From: an uncultured Caulobacterales bacterium
GTDB taxonomy: Bacteria > Pseudomonadota > Alphaproteobacteria > Caulobacterales > Maricaulaceae
NCBI GenBank assembly: GCA_937928165.1
Contig: CALFVT010000004.1
Coordinates: 248,001-312,000, forward strand
Reading direction: 5' to 3'
DNA length: 64,000 nucleotides
Below the pieces are notes generated by a model, which made no database searches, had not been told where the DNA came from, and was given only the letters and a program-made list of their open reading frames with translations. The translations under genes were made by a program, and so were the position numbers. Positions within the stretch are counted from its first letter, which is position 1. The number at the start of each line of letters is the position of its first letter. Of this stretch, positions 19,093 through 28,125 are shown piece after piece.

Positions 19093-20169
19093 TCACCTTA
19101 TGCCCTCATCCCCGTAGGGAAGAAGAATAGAAAAAACTGTTTTACCAGGACGGGATTCGACTTCGATAAGCCCGCCGTGGCCCGCAATAATTTTAGAAAC
19201 AACCGCGAGGCCAAGGCCCTGCCCCGCAGGTTTACCGGAAATAAAGGGCTGAAATATTTTATCCCGTATCGCCGTCGGCAGGCCGGGGCCATCATCTGTA
19301 ATACGGATTTCGACGGGCAGGCCCGCAGAAAGCTCTCCGCTTTTATGGCGGCGGCGCACGCCGGAACGAAACAAAGTGGTGAGTGTAATTTCGCCGCCTT
19401 GACCGGACTGCTCGATCGCCTCAACGCTATTTTTAATCAAGTTAAGCACCGCTTGCATCATAACGTCTTCATCGGCGCGAAGGCTTGGTAAGGAGGGATC
19501 GTAACGCTCCGTAAAATCAATGCCCCGCCCCTTTTCCGCCGACATAACTTGGGCGGCGCGGCGGAGCACTTCATGGATATTAACATCCGTCATATTGGCC
19601 GGGTCTTGTTCACCAAGGGTTTCCATGCGGTCAACAAGGCGGCGAATACGGTCAATTTCCCCGCCAATCAATCCTAGCAGGCTTACCGCCTCTTCGCTCG
19701 TGACATCAGGTCGTAAAAGCTGCACAGCGCCGCTTATGCCTGCGAGGGGGTTTTTAATTTCATGGGCTAACATTCGTCCCATTGCGGACATCGCATCCAG
19801 ATTTGCAATATTTTCATTTTTTTGCGTGGCCGCAGATTGAAGCTGTAGCCCGACGCCGCTTTGACTGGGGAAAAACGATAAATGATAGGCGAGCGCGCGG
19901 CTACGGTGATCATTAAATTCGATTTGGCAATCACGAATAATTACAGGGCTCGCAGTTTCAAGGCAGCGCTGATAACCCCGTAAAGCATCCGGTGGTAAAG
20001 CCACTAAATCTATAAAGTTTTGCGACATCTGCACACGGCTTGATTGCCCGATCCATTGCTCCGCCTCGCTATTGGCCCAAAGGATTTCCGCCCTTTCACC
20101 ACTTAATAGCCACAAAGCGTAAGGCAAATCTTCCGCCAGTTCATTTATATCAGATCGCGGCAAGCTCAT
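19093..20169 (-). CDS. ntrB: Nitrogen sensor kinase/phosphatase NtrB
   Basis: Soluble PII-responsive kinase that phosphorylates NtrC. It is 358 aa with no membrane segment: an N-terminal PAS domain (about 10-110), dimerisation and phospho-acceptor H136 in MLAHEIKNPLAGISGAVQLL, then the ATPase domain with an N box near NLIKNSVEAIEQ and G boxes DDGPGLP and GQGLGLAVVSKI. Its ATG overlaps the dusB stop (ATGA), so translation is coupled, as in the classical nifR3-ntrB-ntrC operon. Confidence 0.97.
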   Translation of the reverse strand: MSLPRSDINELAEDLPYALWLLSGERAEILWANSEAEQWIGQSSRVQMSQNFIDLVALPPDALRGYQRCLETASPVIIRDCQIEFNDHRSRALAYHLSFFPSQSGVGLQLQSAATQKNENIANLDAMSAMGRMLAHEIKNPLAGISGAVQLLRPDVTSEEAVSLLGLIGGEIDRIRRLVDRMETLGEQDPANMTDVNIHEVLRRAAQVMSAEKGRGIDFTERYDPSLPSLRADEDVMMQAVLNLIKNSVEAIEQSGQGGEITLTTLFRSGVRRRHKSGELSAGLPVEIRITDDGPGLPTAIRDKIFQPFISGKPAGQGLGLAVVSKIIAGHGGLIEVESRPGKTVFSILLPYGDEGIR

Positions 20170-21176
20170 GCCGCATTTTCCAAACGACCCGCGCCAATAT
20201 AGGCCTCGGTTATGACGCGAAGAACAAAGTCAGGATCATTGCTGCGGCAAACCGCTTGACGCATAGATTCGCGCATGGCCGGCATTTCAATATTAGGCGC
20301 ATTTTCGATATAGCCAGATAAATGCTTTCGCGCGACGCGAATGCCTTTTCGCTCCCCATAAAACCTGAGCATATCTTGATAATGCTCTGAAATAACATCA
20401 TTTTTCTCTTCATTGTTTATATGGCGCAGCGGCGTGTTATCAACCGCAACACTTATCGTGAATAACCCCCAAGGCTTGCCGATTAGGCTGCGCCCCACCA
20501 TCACTCCATCTGCACCGGATTGGGACAGGGCCGCCTGTGCACTCTCCCCGCAGGCAATATCACCATTAACAAACACCGGAATTGAGACCGCTTGTTTCAC
20601 GGGCTTCACTGCAGCCCAATCGGCTTGACCTTCATAAAACTGATTTCGCGTACGCCCGTGGACCGTAACAATGTGAACGCCCAAAGCTTCGGCTCGCTGG
20701 GCAAGTTCCGGCGCGTTTAACTGGTCTAAATCCCATCCAAGGCGCATTTTAAGGGTAACGGGTACTGGAGACACCTCAACAACCGCCTTAATCAGGCTTT
20801 CCGCATGATCGAGATTTCGCATTAACGCCGAGCCAGATAACCCCGATGTGACTTTACGGGCGGGGCAACCCATATTTATATCAATAATATCAGCCCCCGC
20901 TTCGGCGGCAAGGCGCGCGCCTTCGGCCATCCAATGGGCCTCACGCCCGACTAGCTGTATGACTAGCGGGGATATTTCGCCTTTGCCAGCCGCCCGCGCT
21001 GTCGATTCCTCCTCCCTCTTAGAGAGAAACTCACTTGCGACCATTTCGGATACGACTAATCCAGGCGCAAATTTTTGCAAAATACGGCGAAAAGGCAAAT
21101 CCGTAATGCCGGACATAGGCGCAACCCAAACCCGAGAGCTTAATTCATGCTTGCCGATATGAAGCTGTTTGACCAT
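20166..21176 (-). CDS. dusB: tRNA-dihydrouridine synthase DusB (NifR3)
   Basis: FMN/NADPH enzyme reducing uridine to dihydrouridine in tRNA D-loops. It is 336 aa. VAPMSGITDLPFR near 18-30 starts the TIM barrel. The catalytic C104 lies in DINMGCPARKVTSG. KMRLGWD and VHGRTRNQFYEG follow. It is the first gene of the minus-strand run dusB-ntrBC-ntrYX-trkAH-hfq-hflX. It is divergent from ispDF, with only 60 bases between the starts. Confidence 0.97.
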   Translation of the reverse strand: MVKQLHIGKHELSSRVWVAPMSGITDLPFRRILQKFAPGLVVSEMVASEFLSKREEESTARAAGKGEISPLVIQLVGREAHWMAEGARLAAEAGADIIDINMGCPARKVTSGLSGSALMRNLDHAESLIKAVVEVSPVPVTLKMRLGWDLDQLNAPELAQRAEALGVHIVTVHGRTRNQFYEGQADWAAVKPVKQAVSIPVFVNGDIACGESAQAALSQSGADGVMVGRSLIGKPWGLFTISVAVDNTPLRHINNEEKNDVISEHYQDMLRFYGERKGIRVARKHLSGYIENAPNIEMPAMRESMRQAVCRSNDPDFVLRVITEAYIGAGRLENAA

Positions 21177-21236
21177 GATGTCTTTGTAACGAGAGAATCA
21201 ATGCCGCACAATATTTCATCACAATATTCATAAATT

Positions 21237-22382
21237 ATGACACGACATGCACTTATTTTAGTCGCAGCCGGGCGCGGAGACCGTGCCGGCGGCAACATTC
21301 CCAAACAATATCAACCGATAGCGGGGCAAAGCCTACTGTTACACACGCTGAACACGGCGGTGGCGGCCTTTGATTTCGATGAAATTTGCTGCGTTGTCGC
21401 AGAAAATGATCCTTTTATTCACGATCTTCTTGAAAACCTGCCATATGATGTGAAAATATGCATAGGCGGCGCGTCACGCACAACATCTGTGCGAAATGGG
21501 ATTAAACATTTGAAAGACGCGCAAATTGATTTTGTTTATATTCATGATGCAGCCCGGCCTTTTTTGACACCAAGGCTTATCAATGATTTGGCCACCGCCC
21601 TTCAAACCCATCAGGCAGCTGTGCCGAGCCTTCCTGTGATTGATGCGCTCAAAACTTTGGACGGCGCGGCAGTTGACCGCGATAATATGCGGCGGATGCA
21701 AACCCCGCAGGCTTTTCATTACCTGGCCATAAAAGCCGCGTTTGACACACTCCCCGCCAATAAGAGTTTTGCCGATGATATTGCCATCGCCAAACAAGCT
21801 GGTTTATCTATTGCCTTTACCCGGGGTGATCCGCAGAATTTTAAAATTACCTATCCCCATGATTTTGACAAAGCCGAGCAAATTTTTATGACCGAGACAT
21901 ATACCGCCACCGGCACAGGGTTTGACGTCCACCAATATGATAAAGGCGATGTCTTGTGGCTTTGCGGCATACCTATTAAGTGCGGTTATACCCTTAAAGG
22001 CCATTCCGACGCCGATGCCGGGCTTCATGCCCTAACGGACGCCATATTTGGCGCCCTCGCCGCCGGAGATATTGGCGATCACTTCCCGCCCTCTGATCCG
22101 CAGTGGAAAGGCGCGTCATCAGATCAGTTTCTCGAATTTGCTATCGATATGATCGCAAGCCGCAGCGGGACTCTACAGCATGTTGATGTGACGCTTATTT
22201 GTGAAAAGCCTAAGATTAAACCCCATAGAGAGGCCATGCGCGCCCGTATCGCGCAGCTTTGCCGCCTGCCCCTCACCCGTGTCAGCGTCAAAGCGACAAC
22301 AACAGAAAAGCTCGGCTTCACAGGACGAGGCGAAGGCCTTGCGGCGCAGGCCGCTGCAACCCTTAAACTTCCTGCCTCATGA
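21237..22382 (+). CDS. ispDF: Bifunctional IspD/IspF (MEP isoprenoid pathway)
   Basis: Fusion of 2-C-methylerythritol 4-phosphate cytidylyltransferase and 2-C-methylerythritol 2,4-cyclodiphosphate synthase, 381 aa, a form typical of alphaproteobacteria. The IspD half (1-220) opens with LVAAGRGDRAGGNIPKQY and has DAARPF. The IspF half (about 222-381) has metal ligands D230, H232 (GFDVHQ) and H264, with GHSDADAGLHALTDAI. It supplies isoprenoid precursors used by, among others, the carotenoid genes in this window. There is no ribosome site before ATG 21237, and an upstream ATG frame stops at once. A leaderless transcript is possible. Its stop overlaps the next start (ATGA). Confidence 0.97.
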   Translation: MTRHALILVAAGRGDRAGGNIPKQYQPIAGQSLLLHTLNTAVAAFDFDEICCVVAENDPFIHDLLENLPYDVKICIGGASRTTSVRNGIKHLKDAQIDFVYIHDAARPFLTPRLINDLATALQTHQAAVPSLPVIDALKTLDGAAVDRDNMRRMQTPQAFHYLAIKAAFDTLPANKSFADDIAIAKQAGLSIAFTRGDPQNFKITYPHDFDKAEQIFMTETYTATGTGFDVHQYDKGDVLWLCGIPIKCGYTLKGHSDADAGLHALTDAIFGALAAGDIGDHFPPSDPQWKGASSDQFLEFAIDMIASRSGTLQHVDVTLICEKPKIKPHREAMRARIAQLCRLPLTRVSVKATTTEKLGFTGRGEGLAAQAAATLKLPAS

Positions 22383-22888
22383 CCACGATAAAAGACGATA
22401 TCAACGCCGCAGCAAACGCTCTCATCACACAGGCTCAAGCGAAAAACATAACCTTAGCGACCGCCGAGAGCTGCACAGGCGGACTGATTGGTGGGGCATT
22501 AACGGCTATTTCCGGCGCGTCGCGTGTGTTTATGGGCGGCATTATCGCCTATGACAATGCTGTTAAACAAGAGCTATTGCACGTCCCCGCAGAGCTCATT
22601 ACCAACCAAGGTGCTGTCAGCCGCGATGTTGCAGAGGCTATGGCGCGCGGCGCGGTGAATGCTCTTAATGTTGATATGGCCGTCTCTGTCACGGGCATTG
22701 CCGGCCCCGGCGGCGGCACAGCCAAAAAACCCGTTGGCACCGTCTGGATCGGCACAGCTCAGCGCGGCCCTGCAAATATCGTTATAGTACAAGCAAAGCT
22801 TTTTCAATTCGGCCCAATAGGCCGAGATAACATCCGAGAACACAGCTGCCTCGAGGCGTTAAAGCTATTACAAAATATAACTGAATAG
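22379..22888 (+). CDS. pncC: CinA C-terminal-type nicotinamide-nucleotide amidase PncC
   Basis: Deamidates nicotinamide mononucleotide to nicotinic acid mononucleotide in pyridine-nucleotide recycling. It is 169 aa, the stand-alone CinA C-terminal domain. The catalytic S31 is in TAESCTGGLIGG, with Y58 and K63 in GGIIAYDNAVK and the glycine-rich GIAGPGGGTAKKPVGTVWIG near residues 105-125. It overlaps ispDF by four bases. It converges with the gamma-lyase gene, 13 bases away. Confidence 0.93.
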   Translation: MTTIKDDINAAANALITQAQAKNITLATAESCTGGLIGGALTAISGASRVFMGGIIAYDNAVKQELLHVPAELITNQGAVSRDVAEAMARGAVNALNVDMAVSVTGIAGPGGGTAKKPVGTVWIGTAQRGPANIVIVQAKLFQFGPIGRDNIREHSCLEALKLLQNITE

Positions 22889-22901
22889 CCCGTTCAACGT
22901 A

Positions 22902-24089
22902 CTAGGCGGCATCAAGCGCTTTTTCCAAGTCTTCGATAATGTCATCAACACCTTCAAGGCCAATGGAGAGCCGCAGTAGGCCCTCGCTAATGCCATGTTG
23001 CTCACGCTCCTCCGGTGTATATGTGGAGTGAGTCATGCTCGCAGGGTGCTGTATAAGTGTTTCAGTATCACCCAAAGACACGGCGCAATGAATGAGCTTT
23101 GTGTTATCGATCATCATTTGGCCCGCATCAAATCCACCATCGAGTTCAAAGGCAATCATACCGCCAAAATCTGACATTTGCTTATAGGCAAGGTTTTTCT
23201 GATCAAAACTCGCAAGTCCGGGGTACCAGACCCGCTTAACCTTTGGGGAGGCTTCCAACATTATAGCTACAGTCATCGCGCTTTGGCAGTGACGGTCCAT
23301 ACGGAGTTCGAGGGTTTTAATACCACGTAGAACCATTGACGCATTAAAGGGGCTCATCACTGCGCCGGTCATATCCTTCATGCCGTAAAGCCGAATGCGG
23401 GTAATGGTTTCAAGGTCGCCCGCCAAGACCCCTGCAATCACATCCCCATGACCGCCAAGATATTTTGTCGCTGAATGCACAACAAGATCAGCCCCCAAAG
23501 CGATAGGCCGAGTTAAATAAGGCGTTGAATATGTATTATCCACCATGACGACCGCTTCAAACTTATGGGCAATCTCAGACACAGCAGAAATATCAACAAG
23601 GCGCATATTCGGGTTAGCTGGCGTTTCAAAATACACCATGCGCGTCTTTTTGGATATGGCCTGTTCCAAATCTTCCGACTTTGTGAGGTCAACATGGGTT
23701 ACCGTAATCCCGAATTTAGCCAGTCCGTGATTCAAATAAGCAAATGTGCAGCCATAAAGCGTTTTATCAACAATAATTTCATCACCGGGCTCTAGCAAGG
23801 TCCACATGGCCGATGTAATGGCCCCGATACCTGATGATAGGGCCAAGCCCGCCTCTGTACCCTCAAGAAAGGCAATGCGGCGCTCCAATAAATCAAGAGT
23901 GGGATTGGAAATACGTGAGTAAACATGGCCCTCAGCTTCGCCTGCAAAAAGCATTCCGCCCTGCGCAGCCGTATCAAATACAAATGTCGAGGTCATATGA
24001 ATAGGCGGCGTTAAAGAGCCTTCATTCTTTTGTGGGTCATATCCGTGATGTATCGCCCCTGTCGCAAAGCTTTTTAATCGAGCGTCCAT
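22902..24089 (-). CDS. megL: Methionine gamma-lyase (PLP-dependent)
   Basis: Cys/Met-metabolism family PLP enzyme, 395 aa. The Schiff-base lysine is K209 in HSATKYLGGHGD, and the cofactor-pairing aspartate is D184 in VMVDNTYSTPY. The residues TLYGCTF place a cysteine (C114) after the catalytic tyrosine Y112, as in methionine gamma-lyases (C116 in Pseudomonas). Most cystathionine lyases differ there, so L-methionine to methanethiol, ammonia and 2-oxobutyrate is the likely reaction. O-acetylhomoserine sulfhydrylase-like activity cannot be excluded. AGGAG lies seven bases before ATG 24089. An Lrp-family gene is divergent, as with Pseudomonas mdeA/mdeR. Confidence 0.88.
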   Translation of the reverse strand: MDARLKSFATGAIHHGYDPQKNEGSLTPPIHMTSTFVFDTAAQGGMLFAGEAEGHVYSRISNPTLDLLERRIAFLEGTEAGLALSSGIGAITSAMWTLLEPGDEIIVDKTLYGCTFAYLNHGLAKFGITVTHVDLTKSEDLEQAISKKTRMVYFETPANPNMRLVDISAVSEIAHKFEAVVMVDNTYSTPYLTRPIALGADLVVHSATKYLGGHGDVIAGVLAGDLETITRIRLYGMKDMTGAVMSPFNASMVLRGIKTLELRMDRHCQSAMTVAIMLEASPKVKRVWYPGLASFDQKNLAYKQMSDFGGMIAFELDGGFDAGQMMIDNTKLIHCAVSLGDTETLIQHPASMTHSTYTPEEREQHGISEGLLRLSIGLEGVDDIIEDLEKALDAA

Positions 24090-24198
24090 AATAAACTCCT
24101 ATAATTTAAGAGATATTTATTGTTTATTCAGTGAAATTAATATGCTATTTTGCCAAAAGGATATATTTAAATGGCAGATTATGCCAATTCGAGGACAT

Positions 24199-24657
24199 AT
24201 GGATACAAAAGATAGACAAATAATCAGAGCCCTTCAAAAAAATGGCCGGATAACCAACCAAGAATTGGCGGAGAAAGTCAATTTATCGCCCTCCCCCTGC
24301 CTTCGGCGATTGCGGACCCTTGAAAAGTCTGGCGTCATTACTGGATATAATGTTCAAGTCGACGCCAAAGCTTATGGTCTTCCTGTTACAGTTTTTGTCC
24401 GTGTTCGGCTGGAAAAACACACAGAAGCTGTTGTCAAACGCTTTGAAGACCATGTACGCCTAACTGACCATATCTTAGAATGCTACGTCATGACGGGGCT
24501 GTCAGATTACTTATTAAAAATCGTAGTTGAAGATCTCGCAAATTACGAACATTTTGTGCGGCGGCATCTCCACCCCATCGGCGGAATCGCCTCTATTGAT
24601 ACAAGTTTTGCCTATGGGGTCATCAAAAAAACGGCTGTCTTACCGAATTTGGATTAA
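24199..24657 (+). CDS. Lrp/AsnC-family transcriptional regulator
   Basis: A 152-aa regulator: N-terminal helix-turn-helix (RITNQELAEKVNLSPSPCLR) and C-terminal ligand-binding RAM domain with ITGYNVQVD, ECYVMTGLSDYLLKI and the final SFAYGVIKK. I start it at ATG 24199 with GAGGA just upstream, because MDTKDRQIIRAL matches the family start. In-frame starts up to 57 bases earlier are less likely. It shares a 109-base gap with the divergent methionine gamma-lyase and most likely controls it in response to methionine or another amino acid. Confidence 0.93.
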   Translation: MDTKDRQIIRALQKNGRITNQELAEKVNLSPSPCLRRLRTLEKSGVITGYNVQVDAKAYGLPVTVFVRVRLEKHTEAVVKRFEDHVRLTDHILECYVMTGLSDYLLKIVVEDLANYEHFVRRHLHPIGGIASIDTSFAYGVIKKTAVLPNLD

Positions 24658-24730
24658 GGTATGAAGACATTTAATATTCAATGCAATATGGATTAAATTA
24701 GGCAAATCAATGAAATAAAAATTGCTAAAC

Positions 24731-25291
24731 TTACGATAATAAAAATCCGATTATTCCATATAAAGCTATGCAAAAAATGAATAATTTGAAAAGTGAAAAC
24801 GCCAATGCTATACGTTCACTTAATTTACTAGACGCTGCCTTTTCAAATTTCGACAATGATGATGTAAATAAATCTATGTAATCAGTTTTATCAACGATAC
24901 GGCCATCTTTAACATGCTCATATTTTGACAACATTATTGCTTCGCGCGGATTATTAGTAATGTCCAAAATAATAATATTTTTTGTATTTGGAGAAAATGG
25001 CAAAGCGCACATCTTTGCAAAATAAAAAACGTCCGAGAGACTCTCATTATCATGCCATGTTGTCATAACCGACTTTTCATCAGGAATTTTACCATAATCA
25101 TTAACAGCAAGATTAGCCCAGTCAACGCTATCATCCCATAACGAGCAACCCTCGCCATGAGCCATCATATATAGGCAGCCCTTAGCAACAAGCCACTCAC
25201 TAAATTGATTGCGTCAGTCACCTGTGACTTTATCGTTTATCACAACAACAGCCGCAAAAGGGGCCGCTATATTTATTTCACCAACAGGCAT
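24731..25291 (-). pseudogene. DUF7684-like protein gene interrupted by an in-frame TGA
   Basis: A single frame runs from ATG 25291 (or GTG 25327) to the stop at 24731, with one TGA at 25214-25216. Upstream of the TGA it reads MPVGEINIAAPFAAVVVIND and KVTGD. Downstream it reads RNQFSEWLVAKGCLYMMAHG, then CSLWDDSVDWAN and MTTWHDNESL. These match, on memory, a small conserved family of unknown function (DUF7684-like) in which the two parts are continuous. TGA for TGG (Trp) is a one-base change. A C-terminal hydrophobic helix (residues FSLFKLFIFCIALYGIIGFL) ends it. The region is clearly more AT-rich than its neighbours. An internal start at ATG 25168 could give a 145-aa product. It is either a pseudogene or a sequence error. 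Confidence 0.6.
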
Positions 25292-25365
25292 GTTAGGTTT
25301 AAGAAGAATATATTGAGGAATTATCACAAGAAAGCTATGACTACATTTAGCGTATTAGAAAACCT

Positions 25366-25869
25366 TTACCCCTCAAGGCCGAGCCGTTTATATTCTACGC
25401 TCATATCCAAGTCATGAACACCAGCAGGCTTGCAAATCTGCGCGGCGCGGCCCTCAAAGGCGGACATTATGACCTCTGTAGCGCGGCCCATTTTCTCGCG
25501 GATAATTAGGTTGAGCGGAAAGGCTTTCAGGCTGACATCTACATAGAAATCAACCAGCGTTGAGCCGTCAGATAATGCATAAAACGCCCAATCATTCGTA
25601 AGTGTTTTTACCGCTCCGCCGCTTTGGGCTTTGGTGACATGAATTTTGCGGGCTTCGGGGTTCGTGCGGATTTTAGAGCGAAAGCTCTCGCGCAAAATCT
25701 TATAACTCACAATCGCTTCTGCCTCGAACTCTTGCGGCGTGACCCTTTTGATAATTCGAAGGGAGGAAATCAGATTGATAAATTTTGGATAATTCTCAAC
25801 ATCAGCGACCATATTAAACACATCATCCGGCGAGGCGCAGACCCGGCGGCGTAAATACGTTGACGGCAC
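25366..25869 (-). CDS. Coq10/RatA-type START-domain protein
   Basis: A 167-aa polyketide-cyclase/START-fold protein of the Coq10 (ubiquinone-binding) and RatA family. The typical start is seen: two strands, then SPDDVFNMVADVENYPKFI, with a long C-terminal helix FEGRAAQICKPAG. In bacteria these proteins are annotated either as ubiquinone chaperones or as RatA toxins; Coq10-like function suits a respiring alphaproteobacterium. It begins with GTG 25869, four bases after the lipA stop, so the two are cotranscribed. The lipA-coq10 pairing is common in the class. Confidence 0.9.
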   Translation of the reverse strand: MPSTYLRRRVCASPDDVFNMVADVENYPKFINLISSLRIIKRVTPQEFEAEAIVSYKILRESFRSKIRTNPEARKIHVTKAQSGGAVKTLTNDWAFYALSDGSTLVDFYVDVSLKAFPLNLIIREKMGRATEVIMSAFEGRAAQICKPAGVHDLDMSVEYKRLGLEG

Positions 25870-25873
25870 GGCC

Positions 25874-26830
25874 CTAGCCTTGCCGTTTTAGGCGAGCCTC
25901 ACGCAGCCGCGCGAAATCAGCATCCGCATGATAGCTTGAACGGGTCAGCGGCGTAGATGAGGTTAATAAAAACCCTTTCGCCTTCGCAATCGTGGCGTAA
26001 GCTTTAAACTCATCCGGCGTGACGAAACGGTCAATCGGTGCATGTTTACGGGTCGGTTGTAGATATTGTCCAATCGTAAGAAAATCAATCCCCGCAGAGC
26101 GCATATCGTCCATCACTTGCATGACTTCTTCTTTGGTCTCCCCCAAGCCAACCATAAGGCCGGATTTTGTGAACTGCTGCGGGTCTCGCTCTTTAACTTT
26201 CTCAAGCAGGCGCAGCGAATGATAATAACGCGCACCAGGGCGAATTTTAAGGTAAAGCCGCGGAATGGTTTCCAGATTGTGGTTAAACACATCGGGCTTG
26301 GCATCAATCACCGTCTCCGCTGCGCCGTCTTTACGCAGAAAATCAGGGGTTAAAATTTCAATGGTCGTTTTCGGGGATTGACGGCGGATGGATTGAATCA
26401 CATCAACAAAATGCTGCGCCCCGCCGTCCGAGAGATCATCTCGGTCAACAGAGGTAATTACCACATGTTGCAACCCCATTTCTTTAACCGCAATCCCGAT
26501 ATTCTCCGCTTCATGGACATCAATCGGCCCCGGCATGCCGGTTTTAACATTACAAAAGGCGCAAGCCCGCGTACAGGTATCACCCAAAATCATAAAGGTG
26601 GCATGAGATTTCTCCCAGCACTCACCAATGTTTGGGCAAGCCGCCTCCTCACAAACGGTGACAAGGCCCTTATCTTTAACAATTTTTCGAGTCTCCGAAT
26701 AGCCTTTAGAGGTAGGCGCTTTGACACGAATCCAGCTCGGTTTACGCAGAATTTCACTTTCGGGGCGGTTCGCTTTTTCGGGGTGCCGAGGGCGCGGTTT
26801 TCGCGCCATATTATCAATTAAAGTAGCCAT
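25874..26830 (-). CDS. lipA: Lipoyl synthase LipA
   Basis: Radical-SAM enzyme inserting two sulfurs into octanoyl groups on lipoyl domains. It is 318 aa. The auxiliary cluster cysteines are C60, C65 and C71 ([12 protein letters not shown]). The radical-SAM cysteines are C86, C90 and C93 (CTRACAFC). The family's conserved serine is seen in the end LTRSSYHAD. It supplies the cofactor for the lipoyl domains of PdhB and PdhC encoded a few kilobases away. The start is ATG 26830. Confidence 0.98.
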   Translation of the reverse strand: MATLIDNMARKPRPRHPEKANRPESEILRKPSWIRVKAPTSKGYSETRKIVKDKGLVTVCEEAACPNIGECWEKSHATFMILGDTCTRACAFCNVKTGMPGPIDVHEAENIGIAVKEMGLQHVVITSVDRDDLSDGGAQHFVDVIQSIRRQSPKTTIEILTPDFLRKDGAAETVIDAKPDVFNHNLETIPRLYLKIRPGARYYHSLRLLEKVKERDPQQFTKSGLMVGLGETKEEVMQVMDDMRSAGIDFLTIGQYLQPTRKHAPIDRFVTPDEFKAYATIAKAKGFLLTSSTPLTRSSYHADADFARLREARLKRQG

Positions 26831-26936
26831 AGCGCCTAAATGGTCTGAATAAACTCGGAAGACAACACTTTTTTATGCATTTCATGGTACCGTCTTTGCA
26901 TAGCATGTTTAAAGCATAACTTTTATAGGCTCTGCC

Positions 26937-28058
26937 ATGACAATAAACCAGATATTTGGACCATCCGTTAAAGTGCGCGACGGACATGATAATTTCTTCA
27001 CGCCCTTACGTCTTATCTTTGCCTCACTTGTTGTGATCGGCCATGCCTATGTCATTGTGCTTGGCGGCACAGAACATGAGCCTCAAGTCTTTTACCACTA
27101 TGCCTTTAGCTATATTGCAGTGAACATGTTCTTTATCGCCTCTGGGTTTTTGGTAACAAAATCTATGTTATTTCGGGGAGATAGTGCCAGCTTTATATCC
27201 GCGCGAGCCCTACGAATTTATCCGGCTTTGATTGTGCATGTCTTATTTGTCATGCTATTCATTGGCCCTTTTGTTACTAATTTACCCCTTAGAGATTTTT
27301 TCACGTCCCCCGACTGGTATCTTCAGCCGCTAAAAGTTTTGACGTTTTTTAAAACGGAAATGGCTATGCCAGGAATTTTCTCGACCAATGCAGAAACTAT
27401 AGGATCCGGTGCGTTATGGACCCTGCGGTATGAAGTTTTGGCTTATATTGGGACATGGCTGTTATTTTTAATCGGCGGGTTAAGACAAAAATGGATGATC
27501 GCCGCACAGTTTATCCTGCCCTGTGTTGCTTGGGTGCTCGGTCATCAATTTGGTATCTTTGAACGCCTTCCCGCCACGTTTGAAAGTCTTGGCCGTTTTG
27601 GAATCGCTTACGGCCTTGGCGCATGTCTCTATGCTTACCGCGAAGAGATTTCCTATAATGCCATTCTTATCCCTATATTCTTTGCGGCCTGTTGGTTGTT
27701 TCGGGATTATGCCCCTATGCTCGAGATTTTCATGAACCTTTTACTCGCTTGGATCATTATGATTTCGGCTTACATGCGGGTGCCAAAGATTGAATGGACA
27801 CAAAAGCTTTCTGACGTGTCCTACGGAATTTACATTTATCACTGGGCGGTTTTACAAAGTTTGTTTTACTTTTTTCCAAACTTAACTGTTTGGCCGCTTA
27901 TCATCATAGGCTATGGCATTACGCTTATTCTCTCCCAAGTCTCTTGGCATTTAATAGAGAAAACAAGTCTTCGCCATAAGGGCAATATGGCAGTGCAATT
28001 ACAAAAGCTGATGACCAAAACAGGCCTAAAGCGCCGTACCGCGCCTTTAGGCGGTTAA
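26937..28058 (+). CDS. Acyltransferase-3 family membrane protein
   Basis: A 373-aa, roughly ten-helix integral membrane acyltransferase of the OafA/YrhL family, which moves acetyl or other acyl groups onto sugars of the cell surface. It opens with FTPLRLIFASLVVIGHAYV, containing the presumed catalytic H36. It also has FFIASGFLVTKS and the conserved ISARALRIYPAL. The C-terminal DVSYGIYIYHWAV is typical. It is a single gene, divergent from lipA, ending before a strong bidirectional terminator. The substrate cannot be told. Confidence 0.92.
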   Translation: MTINQIFGPSVKVRDGHDNFFTPLRLIFASLVVIGHAYVIVLGGTEHEPQVFYHYAFSYIAVNMFFIASGFLVTKSMLFRGDSASFISARALRIYPALIVHVLFVMLFIGPFVTNLPLRDFFTSPDWYLQPLKVLTFFKTEMAMPGIFSTNAETIGSGALWTLRYEVLAYIGTWLLFLIGGLRQKWMIAAQFILPCVAWVLGHQFGIFERLPATFESLGRFGIAYGLGACLYAYREEISYNAILIPIFFAACWLFRDYAPMLEIFMNLLLAWIIMISAYMRVPKIEWTQKLSDVSYGIYIYHWAVLQSLFYFFPNLTVWPLIIIGYGITLILSQVSWHLIEKTSLRHKGNMAVQLQKLMTKTGLKRRTAPLGG

Positions 28059-28063
28059 ACCCT

Positions 28064-28100
28064 ATAAAAAAAGGGCTTTGAGACATCATCAAAGCCCTTT
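28064..28100. terminator. Bidirectional terminator between acyltransferase and lpdA
   Basis: A perfect 12-bp stem (28070-28081 with 28089-28100) has a 7-base loop. The A-run 28064-28070 gives a U-tail for minus-strand transcripts coming from lpdA; the plus-strand tail is weaker. Confidence 0.9.
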
Positions 28101-28125
28101 GAATTATTAAAAAGCCAATCCTACG

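Noticed and set aside
25366-25869. RatA toxin of a toxin-antitoxin pair
   Set aside because: No RatB-like partner is adjacent; the lipA neighbourhood fits a Coq10-type role better.
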